The translations under genes and the position numbers were made by a program. Source: Bacteroidales bacterium (GTDB lineage Bacteria > Bacteroidota > Bacteroidia > Bacteroidales > F082). From it: DNA of 63,638 nt. This document shows positions 59,356 through 63,638 of the stretch, piece after piece (the stretch's first letter is position 1; every line of letters starts with the position of its first letter). The notes beneath the pieces were generated by a model that did no database searches, was not told the origin of the DNA, and saw nothing but the letters and a program-made list of their open reading frames with translations. The stretch spans positions 1 to 63,638 of the forward strand of contig JAKSMV010000019.1 in assembly GCA_024400425.1 (NCBI GenBank), read 5' to 3'.

Positions 59356-59430
59356 CGGGGTATGGCGCAGTCCGGCTAGCGCACCTGCTTTGGGAGCAGG
59401 GGGTCGAAGGTTCGAATCCTTTTGCCCCGA
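59356..59430 (+). tRNA. tRNA-Pro(TGG)
   Basis: Acceptor CGGGGTA pairs with the 3' TGCCCCG; anticodon stem CCTGC/GCAGG with loop TTTGGGA gives anticodon TGG (reads CCN, mainly CCA). T arm GAAGGTTCGAATCCTTT. Discriminator A; the CCA end is not encoded, unlike in the adjacent tRNA-Ser. Fifteen bases after tRNA-Ser, co-transcribed. Confidence 0.96.
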
Positions 59431-59441
59431 CAATGAAAATC

Positions 59442-59469
59442 AAGGAGTTACGAAAGTGACTCCTTTTTT
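59442..59469 (+). terminator. Terminator of the tRNA transcript
   Basis: 10-bp stem AAGGAGTTAC / GTGACTCCTT with a GAAA tetraloop and six T. The convergent exported-protein gene ends 8 bases beyond. Confidence 0.92.
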
Positions 59470-59476
59470 CGTACTA

Positions 59477-60022
59477 TTATTCGATCTTGAAACTCAATGT
59501 CAAACCAAATCGGTCGAATTGTGGTTGCTGAGTTGAAAACAACCAACCCTTATCGTAAAATAACCCTAATTGGGTGATTGGACTTATTTTGAAACACTGT
59601 TCTATCTTTCCGGCGAGTATGGGGTGCCAATTTGCGTTTGAAACGGCCGTGTTGGTATTTACCAATACTTTTTCAATAATTGCGACTCCGCCTTGACACG
59701 AGAGTTTCAGCGAACAGATTTTTAGATAATCCAAATGTCCCCTGACTCCCAATTGGATTGAACCAGAGTGGAATTGACTATGAATGCGCATGTTTTCAAC
59801 TCTTTCGGGATCGATTCCTTGAGAAAGTGAAATGGATGCTAACAAGTCGCAATGATTGGCAATGCCCATGGCGTATCTTGTCTCTAATGTCGAACCGATT
59901 TTGTTGTCGTGAATAACACAACCAAGGTCAGTTTCAATGTTGTGCTGAAGATTACGATATTGACAATAACTGGCGAATGGAAAAGCCAAAAGACACGTGA
60001 TGAAGAAAATGTACTTTTTCAT
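59477..60022 (-). CDS. Small exported protein, possibly outer-membrane beta-barrel
   Basis: 181 residues from ATG 60022 (MKKYIFF); an in-frame ATG at 60043 would add seven residues. Signal peptide to about residue 20 (ASYCQ). The mature protein is built of alternating, glycine-punctuated strands (RYAMGIANHCDLLASISLS, SIQLGVRGHLDYLKICSLKL) and ends in FGLTLSFKIE, with an aromatic residue near the last strand as in outer-membrane barrels. I do not recognise the family. No clear promoter is seen. Confidence 0.7.
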   Translation of the reverse strand: MKKYIFFITCLLAFPFASYCQYRNLQHNIETDLGCVIHDNKIGSTLETRYAMGIANHCDLLASISLSQGIDPERVENMRIHSQFHSGSIQLGVRGHLDYLKICSLKLSCQGGVAIIEKVLVNTNTAVSNANWHPILAGKIEQCFKISPITQLGLFYDKGWLFSTQQPQFDRFGLTLSFKIE

Positions 60023-60121
60023 ATTGCTATTATTTTCATTCATAGTTCGAAACGTGAGGACTGATATTTTAGTATGACGTGGCTTTTATTTATTTTTTCT
60101 CCGAACCAAAAAAACATTTCC

Positions 60122-60130
60122 TATTTTTGC
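60122..60130 (+). promoter_or_regulatory. -7 promoter element for the LpxD-type gene
   Basis: Reads TATTTTTGC, 26 bases before ATG 60157. Confidence 0.72.
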
Positions 60131-60156
60131 AATTTTATTCGATTATCATTTAGAAA

Positions 60157-61098
60157 ATGAAAATAGAAAAAACTTCATTAAAACAAATTGCCGAACTGGT
60201 TGGTGCCTCGATTGTTGGCAATCCTGACTTCCCAGTTACAGGGCTAAACGAAATCCATAAAGTGGAAATGGGCGACATCACTTTCGTTGACCATCCAAAG
60301 TATTATGCCAAGGCCTTGAATTCGGCAGCTTCAGTGGTGCTAATCAATAAGGAAGTGGAATGCCCAGAAGGAAAAGCCTTACTCCTTCACGACGACCCGT
60401 TTGATGCTTTTATTAGAATCATGCGCCATTTTCGTCCTTTTGAACCTCAGAATCAGCCTATTAGTTCAAGTGCACAAATAGGAGAGGGGACACTCATCAT
60501 GCCTGGTGCTTTTGTGGGACACCACACCGTGATTGGCAAAAATTGCATCATCCATCCTAATGTTACTATTTACGACCATTGCGTGATTGGCGACAATGTG
60601 GTCATCCATTCTGGTAGTGTGATTGGCGCCGATGGCTATTATTTCCAACGCCGTAACGAAGGCTACAAGAAATTCGAGTCGTTCGGTCGTGTCGTTATAG
60701 GAGACGATGTTGAGATTGGCGCACTCTGCTCCATTGACAAAGGCGTTACGTCAGACACCTATATTAATAAAGGGACCAAACTTGACAACCATTGCCAGGT
60801 GGGACACGATAGTTATATTGGCCGTAATTGCCTTATCGGGAGTCACGCTGCTATTGCAGGAGTGACGCGTATTGAAGACGATGTCATACTATGGGGGCGC
60901 GTTTGCGTTAACAAGGACCTTGTCGTTGGTGAAGGTGCTGTCGTTTTGGCGACATCAGCCGTCGATAAGTCGGTTGAACCTGGAAAGGCCGTGTTTGGTG
61001 TGCCGGCGCAAGAAGTCAAGAAGCAATGGCGCGAGCAGGCCGCTTTGAGGCAATTGCCAGATTTTTTGAGAGAATACTATAAAAACCAACAATCATGA
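60157..61098 (+). CDS. LpxD-type UDP-3-O-acylglucosamine N-acyltransferase (short form)
   Basis: 313 residues, about 30 shorter than canonical LpxD. LpxD adds the N-linked hydroxyacyl chain in lipid A synthesis, with acyl-ACP as donor. The N-terminal uridine-binding domain is seen (LVGASIVGNPDFPVTGLNEI, residues 14-33; DITFVDHPKYYAKA). A left-handed beta-helix of hexapeptide repeats follows (about 100-270: IGEGTLIMPGAFVGHHTVIG, IHPNVTIYDHCVIG, GRVVIGDDVEIGALCSIDKG). The putative catalytic His lies in LDNHCQVGH. A short C-terminal tail replaces the usual helix. May be a second LpxD paralogue rather than the main enzyme. Confidence 0.88.
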   Translation: MKIEKTSLKQIAELVGASIVGNPDFPVTGLNEIHKVEMGDITFVDHPKYYAKALNSAASVVLINKEVECPEGKALLLHDDPFDAFIRIMRHFRPFEPQNQPISSSAQIGEGTLIMPGAFVGHHTVIGKNCIIHPNVTIYDHCVIGDNVVIHSGSVIGADGYYFQRRNEGYKKFESFGRVVIGDDVEIGALCSIDKGVTSDTYINKGTKLDNHCQVGHDSYIGRNCLIGSHAAIAGVTRIEDDVILWGRVCVNKDLVVGEGAVVLATSAVDKSVEPGKAVFGVPAQEVKKQWREQAALRQLPDFLREYYKNQQS

Positions 61099-62006
61099 AG
61101 AAATTTTTCTTGTTTTTTGCCTTGATTTCGCTGACCATTTGTGGCTTCGGTCAGTCGATGACAACCTACCAGTATGCTGAGAAGGATGGGCAATCTCTGT
61201 TTTTGGATTATTATGAGCCACTTCATGTCACCGACAGCACCATTTGCGTCTTATATGTTTTTGGTGGTGGATTTATGGAAGGCCAGCGCAATGGCGAATT
61301 TGAGAAATACTATTTCGCGAAGCTCGTTGAAGAAGGCTTCATGGTCGTAGCCATCGACTATCGTTTGGGCCTGGTTGGAGCAAAGAACCTAGGCCTGACC
61401 AATCATAAGCCGGTGCAAAATGCAATTTATATGGCTGCAGAGGATGCGATTTCGGCTTTGGCGTTTGTCATTGACCATCCCGAGATGAAGGTGAATAGCG
61501 ATTGGATAGTTTTGATGGGTTCGAGCGCAGGCGCCATAACGGCTTTGCAAACCGATTATGCCTTGTGCAATGGCTTTCTCAATTCAGATATCTTGCCTGA
61601 GGATTTCCGTCTTGCCGGAGTAGTGTCGTATGCAGGCGCCATTTTCTCTCAAGAAGGAAAAGTAAAGTATCGTAATCATACCCCTGCGCCGACGATGTTC
61701 TTCCATGGAACAGCCGACAAACTGGTGAATTATAATCAATTGAAGTTGTTTAATGTGGGGATGTTCGGCACAAATAAATTGGTGCCACGTTTCGAAAAGT
61801 ACGATTTGCCATATTTTGTTCGCCGTTATGAAGATTATGGGCATAGCGTTGCAACTTTCTGCATGCCCACGGTCGATGAGTTCAAGTGGTTCTGCAAGCA
61901 TTATGTGGCGAACAAGGAACGGCTGCAAATTGATGAGTCGTATGCCGATAAATCTTCGAAGCGCCCTGATTGGGACAATACCACCCCCGATGATTTGTAC
62001 AAATAA
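61095..62006 (+). CDS. Exported alpha/beta hydrolase
   Basis: 303 residues; signal peptide to about residue 20 (CGFGQ). Oxyanion motif VFGGGF (55-60), nucleophile elbow GSSAG with Ser144, catalytic Asp in HGTADKLVN (about 217) and His in YGHSVA (about 256). Resembles carboxylesterase or xylan/feruloyl-esterase-like BD-FAE enzymes; substrate cannot be fixed. Its start overlaps the LpxD stop by 4 bases (ATGA), so the two are coupled; an LPS-related or periplasmic lipid ester substrate is conceivable but unsupported. Confidence 0.88.
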   Translation: MKKFFLFFALISLTICGFGQSMTTYQYAEKDGQSLFLDYYEPLHVTDSTICVLYVFGGGFMEGQRNGEFEKYYFAKLVEEGFMVVAIDYRLGLVGAKNLGLTNHKPVQNAIYMAAEDAISALAFVIDHPEMKVNSDWIVLMGSSAGAITALQTDYALCNGFLNSDILPEDFRLAGVVSYAGAIFSQEGKVKYRNHTPAPTMFFHGTADKLVNYNQLKLFNVGMFGTNKLVPRFEKYDLPYFVRRYEDYGHSVATFCMPTVDEFKWFCKHYVANKERLQIDESYADKSSKRPDWDNTTPDDLYK

Positions 62007-62031
62007 TTTTATTTTGTATTGAAAAATAAAC

Positions 62032-62040
62032 TATTTTTGC
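62032..62040 (+). promoter_or_regulatory. -7 promoter element for the OmpA-family gene
   Basis: Reads TATTTTTGC, 89 bases before ATG 62130, giving an AT-rich leader of about 83 bases. Confidence 0.72.
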
Positions 62041-62129
62041 AGCGTTTTTTGAATATCTTTGGATTAAAGATAAATAGGTCAATTGTTTAGATATTAAACA
62101 AATAAATTAAATTTATAAATTAAGTCATT

Positions 62130-63320
62130 ATGAACAAGAAAAAAAGTTTAATTGCAGTTGTGGCATTTGTGTTATTTAGTTTGAATGTCATGGCTCAAGA
62201 CAATGCTTATCCTCGTTATGGTTTCTGGAGCAATTGGAAATTGGGAGCGGAGGCTATCTACAATCAACAATTTGGTACACCAGGTGGTTTTTTGGGTTGG
62301 CGTCATTCTACCGATGCTGGTTTTGGTATTGTAGTTGAAAAGGAACTTAATCATGTTTGGGACTTGCGCTTGCATGGCGCAATTCCTGGCATCTTCACAA
62401 ATGTTCCTGATGGTACTCCAGGCTGGTACGACCGTTATGGCAAACTCACTGCAGATGTTAAGTTTAGCATCAATGATGCAATCATGGGCTATAACCCGGA
62501 ACGTCGATTCTCGATTTATGCTTTGGCAGGTGCAGGTGTCTCGGATCGTTATGCTATAGAAAAATGGGGCAATGTCGCGGCTCTTCTGCAAGGTGGTCTT
62601 GGCTTGAGCTATGATTTTGGCAAACATGGTAGTGTGTATGCAGAATACGTTGTTGATAACATTGGTGATGTTGCAGACCCAAGATACATACATGATTTTC
62701 ATGGTTCAGCAGTTGTTGGTTTGATGTTCCGTTTTGGCCCAACACAGAAAGACCTTGATAGAATTGCTAATGAGAACAGACTCAACCAAGATGACTTTGA
62801 CGCTCTTAATGACAAAGTTAATAAGTTAAATGGTGACTTGAGTGAAGCTCAACAAGAAGAAATGCGTCTTAATAATCGTGTTAACGAACTGGAACAACAA
62901 CTTGCTGATGCAGCAGAAGCAGCTGCCCAAAACAACACCAACGATGAAATGGATGCAGTCATCAATGGCATTTCTGATGACAATGTTGCGTTCCGTGCAC
63001 TTCCTTTCTCGGTGCTTTTCGAAGTCGATAGTTATGGAATCGCACCCAACCAAATGGAGAAGATTGAAGCTGTTGCACAAGTGTTGAAGGACAATCCAGA
63101 ACTCCGCATTAGTGTTGTGGGTTATTGCGATTATACTGCCAGCGAAGAGTATAATCAGCAACTTTCAGAACGTCGTGCACAAGCTGTGAAAGAGCAACTC
63201 GTTAAGTTGGGTGTCGAGGAATCACGCCTCACCGACTATGGTAAGGGAAAAACCACAGCCTTTGGCGACATTAAGTCTGGCGTCAATCGTCGTGTGTCGT
63301 TCTATCGCATTATTGACTAA
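62130..63320 (+). CDS. OmpA-family outer-membrane protein
   Basis: 396 residues; signal peptide to about residue 23 (VMAQ). Residues 25-205 are a beta-barrel rich in alternating aromatic/glycine strands (YPRYGFWSNWKLGAEAIYNQ; GSVYAEYVVDNIGD; GSAVVGLMFRFG). A coiled-coil linker (about 210-270, NRLNQDDFDALNDKVNKLNG) leads to an OmpA_C peptidoglycan-binding domain (about 285-396: LPFSVLFEVDSYGI, VVGYCDYTASEEYNQQLSERRAQAV, GVNRRVSFYRI). Anchors the outer membrane to the cell wall. Monocistronic, with a strong terminator. Confidence 0.95.
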   Translation: MNKKKSLIAVVAFVLFSLNVMAQDNAYPRYGFWSNWKLGAEAIYNQQFGTPGGFLGWRHSTDAGFGIVVEKELNHVWDLRLHGAIPGIFTNVPDGTPGWYDRYGKLTADVKFSINDAIMGYNPERRFSIYALAGAGVSDRYAIEKWGNVAALLQGGLGLSYDFGKHGSVYAEYVVDNIGDVADPRYIHDFHGSAVVGLMFRFGPTQKDLDRIANENRLNQDDFDALNDKVNKLNGDLSEAQQEEMRLNNRVNELEQQLADAAEAAAQNNTNDEMDAVINGISDDNVAFRALPFSVLFEVDSYGIAPNQMEKIEAVAQVLKDNPELRISVVGYCDYTASEEYNQQLSERRAQAVKEQLVKLGVEESRLTDYGKGKTTAFGDIKSGVNRRVSFYRIID

Positions 63321-63356
63321 GTTTCGATAAAAATAGGTTATACCTTATTATATAAA

Positions 63357-63388
63357 ATGGATGTGGCGTTGCCGCATCCATTTTTTTT
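63357..63388 (+). terminator. Terminator after the OmpA-family gene
   Basis: 11-bp stem ATGGATGTGGC / GCCGCATCCAT (one G-T pair), GTT loop, eight T. Confidence 0.94.
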
Positions 63389-63390
63389 GT

Positions 63391-63638
63391 CCTATTTTAC
63401 CCTCATTCGCTGAACAATTCCTCTACGGATGCGTGGATTTCCACCCATTTCGTGTACTTGGAGGCCCGATTTGGCATCGTTTCCAACCATTTCGAAGGCG
63501 GAAGTCCGGTAATCGGGCACTACGGGGACGCCTTTTTGCCATCGTTCTGAAAAAAATGAAAATTTATTTCACTGACAGTCAGTGAATAGCGTTGCATGAT
63601 GCAAAATAGTTGAAAAAAGTGCTTGTGGGTTTGAGGGA
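63391..63638. other. Non-coding terminal stretch; no gene recognised
   Basis: Between the OmpA terminator and the window end I see no convincing gene on either strand. A small inverted repeat GTGGA-TT-TCCAC occurs near 63442. The operator-like palindromes near 63568 and 63592 are listed separately. This is probably the upstream region of a gene outside the window. Confidence 0.6.
63568..63586. promoter_or_regulatory. Operator-like palindrome (TetR/AcrR-type)
   Basis: TTCACTGAC-A-GTCAGTGAA, a perfect 19-base inverted repeat around a central A. The ACTGAC-N-GTCAGT core is typical of operators bound by TetR/AcrR-family repressors of efflux genes. A second palindrome, TTGCAT-G-ATGCAA, lies at 63592-63604. 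The controlled gene would start beyond the window. Confidence 0.5.

Noticed and set aside
59228..59443. Minus-strand open frame of 71 codons across the tRNAs
   Set aside because: It is the antisense of tRNA-Ser and tRNA-Pro (GFEP-type peptide is a well-known artefact of tRNA antisense translation).
63361..63585. Plus-strand open frame of 74 codons after the OmpA gene
   Set aside because: It begins inside the terminator hairpin, lacks a -7 element in front and shows no recognisable protein pattern.

Overview
The window (63,638 bases, moderate G+C) comes from a bacterium of the phylum Bacteroidota, most likely an uncultured gut- or rumen-type member of the order Bacteroidales; I cannot resolve the family. 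Reasons: secreted proteins with C-terminal type IX secretion (T9SS) sorting domains, gingipain-like C25 peptidases, a short RpoD of Bacteroidetes type, and a recurring promoter -7 element TAnnTTTGC in front of most genes, the Bacteroidetes primary-sigma signature. No phage, insertion sequence, integrase or CRISPR array is visible.

Layout. (1) 1-22685, plus strand: a tight run of five genes for very large secreted proteins, spaced 11-20 bases apart: an over-4,200-residue beta-helix/CARDB giant whose 5' end lies outside the window, an unknown exported protein, a thrombospondin type 3 repeat protein, and two T9SS cargo proteins sharing a domain; a terminator follows. (2) 22817-38917: housekeeping and small operons: a ribbon-helix-helix-like small protein, recR, a YwqK/MORN protein, a TPR lipoprotein, GNAT-mltG-phosphohexomutase-DUF2279 (minus), htrA-rpoD-gap (plus), a DUF2975/HTH regulatory pair with a candidate operator, a DUF2461 protein, and a minus-strand operon of a large membrane-tailed unknown, GNAT, SGNH hydrolase and DUF937 protein. 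(3) 39065-49704, minus: three tandem gingipain-like C25 peptidases with T9SS sorting domains. (4) 49886-58657, plus: NADP-type glutamate dehydrogenase, a Nudix hydrolase, an IgGFc-binding-like T9SS protein directly followed by a BatA/VWA membrane protein, and a LytS/LytTR two-component system. (5) 58731-63638: YegP protein, tRNA-Ser and tRNA-Pro, a small exported protein, an LpxD-type acyltransferase with an alpha/beta hydrolase, an OmpA-family porin, and a terminal non-coding stretch with an operator-like palindrome that probably controls a gene beyond the window.

How it fits together (inference). The region reads as a surface/secretome locus of a proteolytic Bacteroidales. Secreted C25 peptidases would release peptides, and the neighbouring glutamate dehydrogenase fits amino-acid metabolism. 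The giant beta-helix protein and partners would form long surface or matrix structures. The most unusual material is the 22-kb operon (giant protein without a recognisable sorting domain, a domain shared by its last two members, and a small disulfide-type module reused across loci), the triple peptidase array, the IgGFc-BatA pair, and several candidate regulatory sites.
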